Source of the DNA: Aggregatibacter segnis
GTDB lineage: Bacteria > Pseudomonadota > Gammaproteobacteria > Enterobacterales > Pasteurellaceae
DNA length: 64,000 nucleotides
NCBI RefSeq assembly: GCF_003130075.1
Contig: NZ_NRCW01000003.1
Span: forward strand, 124,001-188,000
Direction: 5' to 3'
Under the pieces are notes generated by a model. That model made no database searches. It saw nothing but the letters and a program-made list of their open reading frames with translations, and was not told where the DNA came from. Numbering within the stretch: position 1 is the stretch's first letter; each line of letters starts with the position of its first letter. The translations under genes and the position numbers were made by a program. Below are positions 27,577 to 36,757 of this stretch, one piece after another.

Positions 27577-28821
27577 ATGACAACACAAAAACGCCCTTCC
27601 TTACTCGGTGGCGCGATGATTATTGCAGGCACGGCAATCGGCGCCGGTATGCTTGCCAATCCAACTTCTACTGCCGGTGTTTGGTTTTTCGGTTCAATTG
27701 CGATTTTGATTTACACTTGGTTTTGTATGACCACGTCGGGCTTAATGATTTTGGAAGCCAATTTACATTATCCGACCGGCGCCAGTTTCGATACGATCGT
27801 AACGGATTTATTGGGTAAAGGCTGGAATGTGATTAACGGCTTGTCCGTCGCCTTTGTGCTTTACATACTTACTTATGCTTACATCACCTCAGGTGGCAGT
27901 ATTACGGAAAGTTTCCTTAATCAATTAGGCGAAAATGTGGAAGTGGGACGCACTGCAGGCTCCTTGATTTTCTGTTTTGTGTTGGCGGCATTTGTATGGT
28001 TCTCTACCAAAGCGGTTGACCGTTTTAGTACGGTGTTAATTGCCGGTATGATCATTTCTTTCTTCCTTTCCACCTCTGGTTTGTTGAGTTCGGTGAAAGC
28101 CGATGTGTTGTTTAACACCGTGGCACAGGGCGAACAGCAATATTTACCTTATATTTTGACCGCACTTCCGGTGTGTTTGGTGTCTTTCGGTTTCCACGGC
28201 AACGTACCGAGTTTGGTGAAATACTATGATCGTGATGGCAACCGCGTGATGAAATCCATTTTCCTTGGCACCGGTTTGGCGTTGATTATTTATATTTTGT
28301 GGCAGCTTGCCGTTCAAGGTAACTTACCACGCGCCGAATTTGCACCGGTCATCGCCAAAGGCGGTGACGTGGCGGTCTTATTAGAAGCCTTGAACAAATA
28401 CATCCAAACGGATTACATCGGGATTATTTTGAATTTCTTTGCCTACATGGCCATCGCCAGTTCTTTCCTTGGTGTCACCTTAGGCTTATTCGATTACATC
28501 GCTGACTTGTGTAAATTTGATGACAGCCGCTTAGGACGCACGAAAACGACATTAGTCACTTTCCTACCGCCCTTATTACTGAGTTTGCAATTCCCGTTTG
28601 GTTTCGTTATCGCCATTGGTTACGCGGGTTTAGCCGCCACGATTTGGGCTGCCATCGTGCCGGCATTGTTGGCAAAAGCCAGCCGTAAAAAATTCCCGAA
28701 TGCCACCTATCGTGTACACGGCGGCAACTTCATGGTGTATTTCGTGATTTTATTCGGATTATTGAATATCTTCGCACAAGTGGCATTGCAGTTCGGTTGG
28801 ATTGCCGACTTCAAAGGATAA
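27577..28821 (+). CDS. mtr: Tryptophan-specific permease Mtr
   Basis: This 414-residue inner-membrane proton symporter of the aromatic amino acid (HAAAP) family has eleven predicted membrane helices. The N-terminal signature GTAIGAGMLANP is present. The segments WFCMTTSGLMILEANLHYP and FDTIVTDLLGKGWNVINGLS match Mtr more closely than TyrP. The overlapping TrpR-like operator supports tryptophan as substrate. AGAGAGGAC precedes the ATG. The next gene starts one base after its stop, so the pair is probably co-transcribed. Confidence 0.9.
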   Translation: MTTQKRPSLLGGAMIIAGTAIGAGMLANPTSTAGVWFFGSIAILIYTWFCMTTSGLMILEANLHYPTGASFDTIVTDLLGKGWNVINGLSVAFVLYILTYAYITSGGSITESFLNQLGENVEVGRTAGSLIFCFVLAAFVWFSTKAVDRFSTVLIAGMIISFFLSTSGLLSSVKADVLFNTVAQGEQQYLPYILTALPVCLVSFGFHGNVPSLVKYYDRDGNRVMKSIFLGTGLALIIYILWQLAVQGNLPRAEFAPVIAKGGDVAVLLEALNKYIQTDYIGIILNFFAYMAIASSFLGVTLGLFDYIADLCKFDDSRLGRTKTTLVTFLPPLLLSLQFPFGFVIAIGYAGLAATIWAAIVPALLAKASRKKFPNATYRVHGGNFMVYFVILFGLLNIFAQVALQFGWIADFKG

Positions 28822-28822
28822 T

Positions 28823-29575
28823 ATGCAAGACAAGCAAAGCGTGTATGACAAGGACGGTTTTTTCGACCTGTACCAGAAACTGCGCAGTAACCCGAACAGC
28901 TTAAATGAAATCGTCGAAAAGCCCACCATGTTGGGCTTAGTCGGCGACGTGTCAGGCAAGCGTATTTTAGATTTAGGCTGTGGTTGCGGAGAACATCTCA
29001 AGCTCTATTTAGAACGGGGTGCTGCATTTGTTGTCGGCATCGATTTATCTCAAGCCATGTTGCAGCAGGCAGCAAAAAATCTCGCAGAATTTCGCCCGCA
29101 CTTTTTACTGGAGCAAGCCCCCATGGAACGTTTAGAACAGTTAAATGAGGGGAATTTTGATGTCATCACCAGTTCCTTTGCTTTTCATTATGTACAGGAT
29201 TTTCCTGCATTATTAGCAAAAATTCATGCCAAACTGAAATCAAACGGGCAATTGATTTTCTCTCAAGAGCATCCCATTGTGACCTGTTATCAAGGCGGTG
29301 AGCGTTGGGAAAAAGACGCACAAAAACGCCAACTCGCCTATCGTCTGAATTTCTATCGTGATGAAGGCGAACGCCAACGCAACTGGTTTAAGCAATCTTT
29401 CACTACCTATCACCGCACCACGGCGACCATCATCAACAATTTGATTTCCGCCGGTTTTCACATTGAGCAAATGGCGGAGCCAATGCTTGCAGACCAACCA
29501 CAATGGCAGGATGAATTTAAAGATTTGCAACATCGCCCGGTGTTGTTGTTTGTTAAGGCGAGAAAAAATACATAA
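28823..29575 (+). CDS. Class I SAM-dependent methyltransferase (UbiE/Coq5-like fold), substrate unknown
   Basis: This 250-residue protein has motif I ILDLGCGCGEHLKLYL (about residues 46-61), the strand-2 acid in GIDLSQAML and motif IV-like FDVITSSFAFHYV (about 112-124), typical of small-molecule methyltransferases. The start at 28823 lies one base beyond the mtr stop with AAAGGATA as ribosome site. An alternative start inside mtr would overlap by 20 bases. The substrate is not evident; co-transcription with a tryptophan permease may be coincidental. Confidence 0.82.
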   Translation: MQDKQSVYDKDGFFDLYQKLRSNPNSLNEIVEKPTMLGLVGDVSGKRILDLGCGCGEHLKLYLERGAAFVVGIDLSQAMLQQAAKNLAEFRPHFLLEQAPMERLEQLNEGNFDVITSSFAFHYVQDFPALLAKIHAKLKSNGQLIFSQEHPIVTCYQGGERWEKDAQKRQLAYRLNFYRDEGERQRNWFKQSFTTYHRTTATIINNLISAGFHIEQMAEPMLADQPQWQDEFKDLQHRPVLLFVKARKNT

Positions 29576-29607
29576 AGTGCGGTCGGTTTTTGACGTGTTT
29601 TTGAGAA

Positions 29608-29640
29608 AAAGAAGGCGGACAATTTGTCCGCCTTATCTTT
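29608..29640. repeat. 27-bp terminator repeat, left copy (also terminator for the methyltransferase and YaaW genes)
   Basis: Bases 29608-29634 differ at one position from 30961-30987. The core AAGGCGGAC / GTCCGCCTT is a 9-bp stem around AATTT, so it ends transcription in both directions. The two copies bracket the YaaW/XRE cassette in direct orientation, although the repeat is itself nearly palindromic. Confidence 0.85.
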
Positions 29641-30398
29641 TATAGTTTGATATTGTTTGCAGCACTAATCGCATCTCTATTTTCTGAGAGCGTGCGCAGA
29701 TAAGCTATTTGTATAACAGCAGGAATCGTCACTCTATAAGCAGGACCAGCAATATCAACCGCCGTCCATAGCCCTGTGATAACCCATCCGATTGGACCTG
29801 TTAAAATTGTCGCAGTTCTCGTAACTAAAACATTTCCTCCTAGTGTTAGCCCGCGCCCAATTAATACTTTTACTATAGCATTTACAATAATTAATGTGAG
29901 TTGATAAGATTTAAATCCTCCGGCTCTAAATACCGCTAAAAATATTGCAGTTAAACCCTGAGAAGTTAGCTTTGATGTATTTTCTAATCCTAATTCTTTA
30001 CCAAGTTTTGCAATTTCTTCTGCTGACATTTTTTCTAAAGCATCTTCTAAGATTTTCATTAACAAGTTTTGTTCTATTTTCTTTGTAGATGAATCCTTAT
30101 TGTAATTTACCTTCATTTTGTCGCAGACATCACATAGTACTTCTTTGTATGGAACACCGCCACCTCTGAACATGTTGGCGAATGTATTACCGCCAAAACA
30201 TTGAATTTCCGCAGCAATTTCTTTCCAATATTGTTTATGATCTGGATAATGTTTTTTATAGTTGTCTTCTTGAGTTAAAGACTCAGTTAAACGACGCTCC
30301 CCATCTTTATCATGAGTTAAAAGATAAACAAGGTCGTGTAATTCCTCAGATGACAAAGAGCTTAAAAACTCTAAATCAGGGTCATGACGATATGCCAT
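29640..30398 (-). CDS. yaaW: YaaW family protein (DUF3944/UPF0174), function unknown
   Basis: This 252-residue protein aligns in recognisable order with E. coli YaaW: an N-terminal DUF3944 segment (DPDLEFLSSLSSEELHDLVY, LLTHDKDGERRL), WKEIAAEIQCFGGNTFANMFRG, a middle helical region, and a C-terminal hydrophobic half ending AYRVTIPAVIQIAYLRTL. Residues about 170-235 hold glycine-rich hydrophobic stretches that could contact membranes. The biochemical role of the family is unknown. The start at 30398 follows TGGAGAC; an upstream ATG adds five residues. The gene is more AT-rich than its neighbours, has no uptake signal, and lies divergent from an XRE regulator inside repeat-bracketed DNA. Confidence 0.82.
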   Translation of the reverse strand: MAYRHDPDLEFLSSLSSEELHDLVYLLTHDKDGERRLTESLTQEDNYKKHYPDHKQYWKEIAAEIQCFGGNTFANMFRGGGVPYKEVLCDVCDKMKVNYNKDSSTKKIEQNLLMKILEDALEKMSAEEIAKLGKELGLENTSKLTSQGLTAIFLAVFRAGGFKSYQLTLIIVNAIVKVLIGRGLTLGGNVLVTRTATILTGPIGWVITGLWTAVDIAGPAYRVTIPAVIQIAYLRTLSENRDAISAANNIKL

Positions 30399-30526
30399 AA
30401 TTTGGGTCTCCATCAGGTGTTAAAATTAGGTCGTATTTTAATTTCGAAGATACCCTGCTACAATCAACTCTCAGTTATATTTGATTACCCAATTTCACAC
30501 TATTAACTACACTAAAAGAGCATTTT

Positions 30527-30961
30527 ATGAGAGCTAGTGATAAATTAAGACAAAACATTAGAGATATTAGGGAAGATAAACATTTTACCCAAGCAGATAT
30601 GGCTGAAAAATTAGGTTTATCTATAACTGGATATGCAAAAATTGAACGTGGACAATCTCAAATCAATATTGAACGCTTACAGCAAATCTCTAAAGTCTTG
30701 GAAGTTAGTATCGCTGATCTTATTCCATTTGGTGATGATGGAGTTGTTGTTTTTAATAATTCAAATGATAACTTTAGTAATTCCAGCAATTTTAGTTTAG
30801 CTTTGGGAAATCCTGCGTTAGAGGCTGAGGTTGCAAATTTGCGCCAAATTCTTGCACACAAGAACGAAATTGTAGAAAGCCGAGATAGAGAGATTAATTT
30901 ATTGAGACAACAGGTTGAGACACTACAAAAATTAATTTCTTCATTGGAAAATGTAGCATAA
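30527..30961 (+). CDS. XRE family helix-turn-helix regulator with C-terminal coiled coil
   Basis: This 144-residue protein has a Cro/C1-type HTH at about residues 7-66 (TQADMAEKLGLSITGYAKIE, then IERLQQISKVLEVSIADLI). A short Asn/Ser-rich linker follows, then a heptad-rich helix (about 98-142) likely to dimerise. It is divergent from the YaaW-family gene across 128 bases and probably controls that intergenic region. The stop codon runs directly into the right copy of the terminator repeat. Codon use is AT-rich, like its partner. Confidence 0.85.
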   Translation: MRASDKLRQNIRDIREDKHFTQADMAEKLGLSITGYAKIERGQSQINIERLQQISKVLEVSIADLIPFGDDGVVVFNNSNDNFSNSSNFSLALGNPALEAEVANLRQILAHKNEIVESRDREINLLRQQVETLQKLISSLENVA

Positions 30962-30990
30962 AAGAAGGCGGACAATTTATCCGCCTTTTA
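30961..30990. repeat. 27-bp terminator repeat, right copy (terminator for the XRE gene and leuD)
   Basis: Bases 30961-30987 match the left copy at 26 of 27 positions. The stem AAGGCGGA / TCCGCCTT is followed by T residues and would also terminate the leu operon on the minus strand, whose last stop is at 31026. Confidence 0.85.
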
Positions 30991-31025
30991 GCGCAGAAAA
31001 TATCTGCTTTCCGAGTAAGAAAAAG

Positions 31026-31628
31026 TTAACGCAAGAATGCCGGAATTTTACTTTCGTATTCTGCAATTTTGTCTTCGTGTTGAAGGGTTAAACCGATATT
31101 ATCCAAACCGTTTAACAAACAATGACGGCGGAATTCGTCCAGTTCAAAGGTATAAACTTTGTCGCCTACGGTCACGGTCATGGCTTCCAAGTCCACATGG
31201 ATTTGTTTGCCTTCATTTGCCCACACCCATTGAAAGATTTCTTCCACTTCTTCTTCGCTTAAACGAATCGGTAACATGTGGTTGTTCAAACTATTGTTAT
31301 AGAAAATATCCGCAAAACTGGGTGCGATCATCACTTTGAAACCATAGTCTGCCAATGCCCAAGGCGCATGTTCACGAGAAGAACCACAACCGAGGTTTTT
31401 ACGCGCTAATAAAATAGTCGCTCCTTGATATTGTGGATAGTTCAGCACGAAATCCGGATTTGGTTTGGTGCCATCCACATCCAAATAACGCCATTCGTGG
31501 AATAAGTGTTTGCCGAAACCTACGCGGGTAATGGCTTGTAAAAATTGTTTTGGAATAATCGCATCTGTGTCCACATTCGCGGCATCCAATGGCACTACTA
31601 AGCCTGAAAGTTGTTTGAATCCTGCCAT
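31026..31628 (-). CDS. leuD: 3-isopropylmalate dehydratase small subunit
   Basis: This 200-residue partner of LeuC in the isomerisation of 2- to 3-isopropylmalate has the aconitase swivel-domain fold. The segments [12 protein letters not shown] and [13 protein letters not shown] are the substrate-binding signature. It is the last gene of the leucine operon, 25 bases after leuC, and ends at the terminator repeat. Confidence 0.98.
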   Translation of the reverse strand: MAGFKQLSGLVVPLDAANVDTDAIIPKQFLQAITRVGFGKHLFHEWRYLDVDGTKPNPDFVLNYPQYQGATILLARKNLGCGSSREHAPWALADYGFKVMIAPSFADIFYNNSLNNHMLPIRLSEEEVEEIFQWVWANEGKQIHVDLEAMTVTVGDKVYTFELDEFRRHCLLNGLDNIGLTLQHEDKIAEYESKIPAFLR

Positions 31629-31653
31629 TTTTCTTTTTCCTCTTCTTTGGGCC

Positions 31654-33063
31654 TTAATTTAATGTCACATCACGAATATCAACGAATTTACCGAACATAC
31701 CGGCAGCTGCCGCCATCGCAGGGCTTACTAAGTGAGTGCGACCATTACGGCCTTGGCGACCTTCAAAGTTACGGTTCGAAGTGGAAGCACAACGTTCCCA
31801 TTCACCTAAACGGTCGTCGTTCATCCCTAAACACATTGAGCAACCCGGATTGCGCCATTCTGCACCCGCTTCAATAAAGATTTTATCCAAGCCTTCTTTT
31901 TCCGCTTGTTCTTTGACTAAACCGGAACCCGGCACCACTAAAATCCGTTTTACGTTATCGGCTTTTTTACGGCCTTTCATCACAGCCGCAGCTGCGCGTA
32001 AATCTTCGATACGGGCATTAGTACAAGAGCCGATAAACACTTGATCCACAGGGATTTCTTTTAAATCAGTGTTAGCTTCTAAGCCAATATAAGTCAAGGC
32101 TTTTTCAGCAGAGGCGCGAGTGACCGGATCGGTCATTTCCGTTGGATTTGGCACTAATTGATCGATACCGATCACTTGTCCCGGATTGGTGCCCCAAGTG
32201 ACTTGCGGTGCGATGTCTTTGGCTTCTAATGTGATGACAGAGTCAAATTGCGCATCATCATCAGATTTTAAGGTTTTCCAATAAGCGACTGCATCATCCC
32301 AATCCTTACCTTTCGGCGCGTGTGGACGGCCTTTTAAATAGTCGAAAGTGGTTTCATCCGGTGCGATTAAACCGGCTTTGGCGCCCATTTCAATTGCCAT
32401 GTTGCATACTGTCATTCTGCCTTCCATAGAAAGGTCTCGAATAGCTTCACCACAGAACTCCACTACATGGCCTGTGCCGCCCGCCATGGTTGTTTTACCG
32501 ATAATGGCAAGAATAATGTCTTTAGCGGTAATGCCAGGCGCCACTTTGCCGCGCACTTCAATTTTCATGCTTTTTGCACGGGCTTGTTTTAAGGTTTGTG
32601 TCGCTAAAACGTGTTCTACTTCGGAGGTGCCGATACCAAATGCCAAAGCACCAAAGGCGCCGTGGGTAGCGGTATGAGAGTCACCGCAGACGATCGTCAT
32701 ACCTGGCAAAGTTAAGCCTTGTTCCGGTCCCATCACATGCACGATACCTTGTTCTTTCGTGGTCATATCGAACAATTGAATACCGGTCGCTTTCGTGTTT
32801 TTTGCAAGCTCCAATACTTGAATTTTTGCTTGGCCTTCAAGTTTGTTCACATCGCGTACTTGGGTAGAAATACTGTGATCCATGGTGCCGAAAGTTTTAC
32901 TTACTTGACGCACTTGGCGTCCCGCCACGCGTAAGCCGTCAAAGGCTTGCGGGCTGGTCACTTCGTGGATTAAGTGGCGGTTAATATACAGAATCGGCGT
33001 CTCGCCTTCCGCTTCATAGACGACGTGTGCGTCAAATAATTTTTGGTAGAGGGTTTTTTTCAT
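31654..33063 (-). CDS. leuC: 3-isopropylmalate dehydratase large subunit
   Basis: This 469-residue aconitase-family subunit carries the [4Fe-4S] cluster. Cluster cysteines are in [13 protein letters not shown] and in [10 protein letters not shown], and the substrate loop [19 protein letters not shown] is present. It lies 20 bases after the VOC gene and 25 bases before leuD. The length is normal for the family (E. coli 466). Confidence 0.98.
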   Translation of the reverse strand: MKKTLYQKLFDAHVVYEAEGETPILYINRHLIHEVTSPQAFDGLRVAGRQVRQVSKTFGTMDHSISTQVRDVNKLEGQAKIQVLELAKNTKATGIQLFDMTTKEQGIVHVMGPEQGLTLPGMTIVCGDSHTATHGAFGALAFGIGTSEVEHVLATQTLKQARAKSMKIEVRGKVAPGITAKDIILAIIGKTTMAGGTGHVVEFCGEAIRDLSMEGRMTVCNMAIEMGAKAGLIAPDETTFDYLKGRPHAPKGKDWDDAVAYWKTLKSDDDAQFDSVITLEAKDIAPQVTWGTNPGQVIGIDQLVPNPTEMTDPVTRASAEKALTYIGLEANTDLKEIPVDQVFIGSCTNARIEDLRAAAAVMKGRKKADNVKRILVVPGSGLVKEQAEKEGLDKIFIEAGAEWRNPGCSMCLGMNDDRLGEWERCASTSNRNFEGRQGRNGRTHLVSPAMAAAAGMFGKFVDIRDVTLN

Positions 33064-33083
33064 AATAAATCCGTTAGTGTAAA

Positions 33084-33470
33084 TTATTCGGTAATTTCAA
33101 TTAAATTGCCTTCGATTCCCACAATGCAGCTTTCGTAATAACCGTCGCCGGTGGTGCGCGGACCGCTTGTCACTTCATAGCCGTCTTGCTTTAAGCGGGC
33201 GGTGAGGCTGTCCACTTTGTCTTTTCCGCCCACGCTGAACGCAATATGAATATAGCCTTCGCCGAGATCGGCTTTATCGCGCGCATATTGATTGGGTTTA
33301 TTCATAATTTCCAATCTCGCACCGCTTTCGCCGAAAGACAGAAAATAGCTGCGTAACCCGGTGTTGGGATTATGGTACATCTCGTTGGATTTTGCCTCGA
33401 AATAGGTTTCAAAAAAGGTTTTGGTTTTTTCCAAATCATTGACATACATAGCAAGATGTTCGAGTTTCAT
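33084..33470 (-). CDS. VOC (glyoxalase/bleomycin-resistance) family protein inside the leu operon
   Basis: This 128-residue single VOC module has two beta-alpha-beta-beta-beta units. Metal ligands of glyoxalase I type can be traced: H5 in EHLAM, a glutamate in ARLEIM (about 54), a histidine in YIHIAF (about 74), and a glutamate in LIEITE at the C-terminus. Glyoxalase I would act on the methylglyoxal-glutathione adduct; other VOC members are dioxygenases or isomerases. It lies between leuB (40 bases) and leuC (20 bases) on the same strand, which interrupts the usual leuBCD order. A role in leucine synthesis is not implied. Confidence 0.83.
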   Translation of the reverse strand: MKLEHLAMYVNDLEKTKTFFETYFEAKSNEMYHNPNTGLRSYFLSFGESGARLEIMNKPNQYARDKADLGEGYIHIAFSVGGKDKVDSLTARLKQDGYEVTSGPRTTGDGYYESCIVGIEGNLIEITE

Positions 33471-33510
33471 TGTATGACTCCATAAAATGTATTAAAAACC
33501 GACCGCACTT

Positions 33511-34593
<1,083 letters not shown>

Positions 34594-34617
34594 TTATCCT
34601 TTATCTGTTATTTAGTT

Positions 34618-34684
34618 GTAGGGACAGGCTTTATGCCTGTCCGATTACTCGTTAATATTGGACAGGCATAAAGCCTGTCCCTAC
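34618..34684. repeat. Nested inverted repeat between leuA and leuB (MITE- or REP-like)
   Basis: Two 25-base arms (34618-34642 and 34660-34684) are perfect reverse complements, separated by 17 AT-rich bases. Each arm is itself a hairpin: GGACAGGC, five bases, GCCTGTCC. The whole can form one long stem or two small ones. No open reading frame or flanking duplication is obvious. Confidence 0.9.
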
Positions 34685-34691
34685 GAAGGGA

Positions 34692-36239
34692 TTAATGATG
34701 TTTATGATTCTTAATATTTGCTACCTTATGCGCCCGATAAATCGCATTGATCGCGTGGACTAAAGCAAGGGCGGAAGATTCAACGATATCCGTCGCTAAA
34801 CCTACACCATGGAATTTACGGCCTTCGTGTTCTACCACAATATCCACCTGACCTAAGGCTTCAGCGCCTTCGCCTTTGGCGGTTAAGTTATAGTGAGACA
34901 TTTTGATCTCTAAACCGGTTAAATTTAAGATGGCGTTATAAACCGCATCGACCGGGCCGTTACCGCCGATTGACGAAGTACTTAATTTCTCACCGTCTAA
35001 TTGTAACTGAACAAAGGCTGTCGCCGGGTATTCTTTGGTGGAGTGAGCGGAAAGTTTATCTAACACTAAACGATCTTCATCGCCTTGTTGCATGTCAATG
35101 AACGCCAAGGCCTCCAAGTCATAATCGAACACTTGGCCTTTTTTGTCTGCCAATTTTAAGAAGGAATCGTACAATTTATCCAAATCGTAATCTTGTTCGG
35201 TGTAGCCCATGTCGGTCATGTGGCCTTTCACCGCCGCACGGCCGGAACGCGCGGTTAAGTTCAATTTCTCTTTCTTCAAACCGATGGTTTCCGGAGACAT
35301 GATTTCGTAGGTGTTTTTGTTTTTCAACATACCGTCTTGGTGAATACCGGAAGAGTGTGCAAAAGCATTGGAACCCACAATAGCTTTATTCGGTTGAATT
35401 GGCATATTGCAAAGTTGGCTCACCATTTGGCTGACACGATGAATTTCTTGTGTATTAATTCGTGTGTCTACACCGAAGAGTGCCTGGCGGGTTTTAATCG
35501 CCATGACCACTTCTTCCAATGCAGTGTTGCCAGCACGTTCGCCGATGCCGTTGATGGTACATTCAATTTGGCGCGCGCCGTTTTGTACGGCGGTTAAAGA
35601 GTTGGCGGTCGCCATGCCTAAGTCGTTGTGGCAGTGCACGGAAATAATGGCTTTGTCGATGTTTGGTACGCGATTGCGCACTTGGGCGATGATGTTGCCG
35701 TACTCCGTTGGCAAGCAGTAGCCCACAGTGTCTGGAATATTAACGGTAGTGGCGCCGGCGTTGATTGCCGCTTCCACAATGCGGCAGATATTGTCAATAC
35801 CGGTGCGTCCTGCATCTTCGCAAGAAAATTCCACATCGTCAGTGTAGTTACGCGCGCGTTTCACTGCTGCCACCGCCATTTCAACCACATCGTCAAAGGT
35901 GCGTTTTAATTTGGTTTCAACGTGTAATGCAGAGCTAGCAATGAAAGTGTGAATACGGAAAGCTTCCGCTACTTTTAAGGCTTCGTAGGCTGCGTCGATG
36001 TCTTTATCTACCGCACGGGAAAGTGCCGCGACACGACTATTTTTGATATGGCGTGCGATAGTTTTTACGGATTCAAAATCCCCTTGCGAGGAAACCGGAA
36101 AGCCCACTTCCATGACATCCACGCCTAAACGCTCTAAAGCAAGAGCAATTTGTAATTTTTCTTTTACGGTAAGGCTTGCTTTTAACGCTTGTTCCCCATC
36201 ACGCAAGGTCGTATCAAAAATAATAACGCGATCTGTCAT
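34692..36239 (-). CDS. leuA: 2-isopropylmalate synthase
   Basis: This 515-residue enzyme performs the first committed step of leucine synthesis (acetyl-CoA plus 2-ketoisovalerate). It has a TIM-barrel catalytic domain with [16 protein letters not shown] at the N-terminus, metal ligands in [11 protein letters not shown], and HSSGIHQDG in the linker. A C-terminal LeuA regulatory domain (about 390-510) is where leucine would bind for feedback inhibition. It is the first structural gene, 67 bases after the attenuator stem. Confidence 0.98.
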   Translation of the reverse strand: MTDRVIIFDTTLRDGEQALKASLTVKEKLQIALALERLGVDVMEVGFPVSSQGDFESVKTIARHIKNSRVAALSRAVDKDIDAAYEALKVAEAFRIHTFIASSALHVETKLKRTFDDVVEMAVAAVKRARNYTDDVEFSCEDAGRTGIDNICRIVEAAINAGATTVNIPDTVGYCLPTEYGNIIAQVRNRVPNIDKAIISVHCHNDLGMATANSLTAVQNGARQIECTINGIGERAGNTALEEVVMAIKTRQALFGVDTRINTQEIHRVSQMVSQLCNMPIQPNKAIVGSNAFAHSSGIHQDGMLKNKNTYEIMSPETIGLKKEKLNLTARSGRAAVKGHMTDMGYTEQDYDLDKLYDSFLKLADKKGQVFDYDLEALAFIDMQQGDEDRLVLDKLSAHSTKEYPATAFVQLQLDGEKLSTSSIGGNGPVDAVYNAILNLTGLEIKMSHYNLTAKGEGAEALGQVDIVVEHEGRKFHGVGLATDIVESSALALVHAINAIYRAHKVANIKNHKHH

Positions 36240-36305
36240 AACATTTTCCTTTTTTCAATCACTCAAAGTGCGGTCGTTTTTTCAGATGTTTTGTAAGTGC
36301 AAAAA

Positions 36306-36338
36306 CGAAAAAACCCGCAAACTAGAGTGCGGGTTTAA
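36306..36338 (-). terminator. leu operon attenuator
   Basis: On the minus strand AAACCCGCA (36336-36328) pairs with TGCGGGTTT (36319-36311), followed by TTTCGTTTTT. It lies between the leader peptide stop and leuA, as expected for translation-coupled attenuation. Confidence 0.82.
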
Positions 36339-36378
36339 ATCTTGAGGGTTTTACATTTAACTGTTTTTCATCCACAAC

Positions 36379-36438
36379 CTATCCGCACAAAGAATGTGAG
36401 AGCAGCAGGTTGAGGGAAAAAGAAACAGTGATAAACAT
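36379..36438 (-). CDS. leuL: leu operon leader peptide
   Basis: This 19-residue open frame reads MFITVSFSLNLLLSHSLCG. Five leucines, three of them consecutive, occur within nine residues. It starts 40 bases after the -10 element of the leu promoter and ends 41 bases before the attenuator stem. When leucyl-tRNA is scarce, ribosome stalling here should prevent the terminator from forming. It was recognised from position and leucine content, not from sequence similarity. Confidence 0.82.
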   Translation of the reverse strand: MFITVSFSLNLLLSHSLCG

Positions 36439-36477
36439 GAAAAATCCTAATGCATAAAATCTGTAAAAGTGCGACAC

Positions 36478-36505
36478 ATATTACGGATTTAAATTCTTCT
36501 GTCAA
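36478..36505 (-). promoter_or_regulatory. leu operon promoter
   Basis: On the minus strand TTGACA (36505-36500), 16 bases, TAATAT (36483-36478). A perfect -35 and a fair -10 place the transcript start near 36471, in front of the leader peptide. Confidence 0.75.
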
Positions 36506-36684
36506 ATGTTTGCTTAGTGTTTTATGTTGATTTTTGCGTTATTTTAGAAATGAATTTGGATTTATTATCTGATATTTTTGCATTTGTTAGATTGATGTTC
36601 TTTATTTATTTTTTGCTGTGAATTTTTATTCTAGGAAAAATTTATTTGATAAATAGTTCTACTTTTTTTACAGGACAGAAAAGA
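36506..36684. other. AT-rich intergenic stretch upstream of the leu promoter
   Basis: This stretch has no reading frame, hairpin or uptake signal that I can support. It is unusually rich in A and T, with runs of T and A, and may hold upstream regulatory sites for the leu promoter. Confidence 0.4.
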
Positions 36685-36743
36685 AAAGTACGGTAAATTT
36701 TCTTAAACATTTAAAAAAACGTTATGAAAATCCACCGCACTTT
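36685..36743 (-). terminator. Weak uptake-signal dyad after the ABC transporter gene
   Basis: AAAGTACGGT (36685-36694, one base off the uptake signal) pairs with ACCGCACTTT (36734-36743), giving a long loop of 39 bases. It follows the ABC gene by 15 bases on the minus strand. Confidence 0.5.
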
Positions 36744-36757
36744 CATGCGCAATAAGC

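Noticed and set aside
31736-32677. Open frames antisense to leuC
   Set aside because: Both are shadows of the dehydratase gene, with Ser/Pro/Arg-rich non-descript translation.
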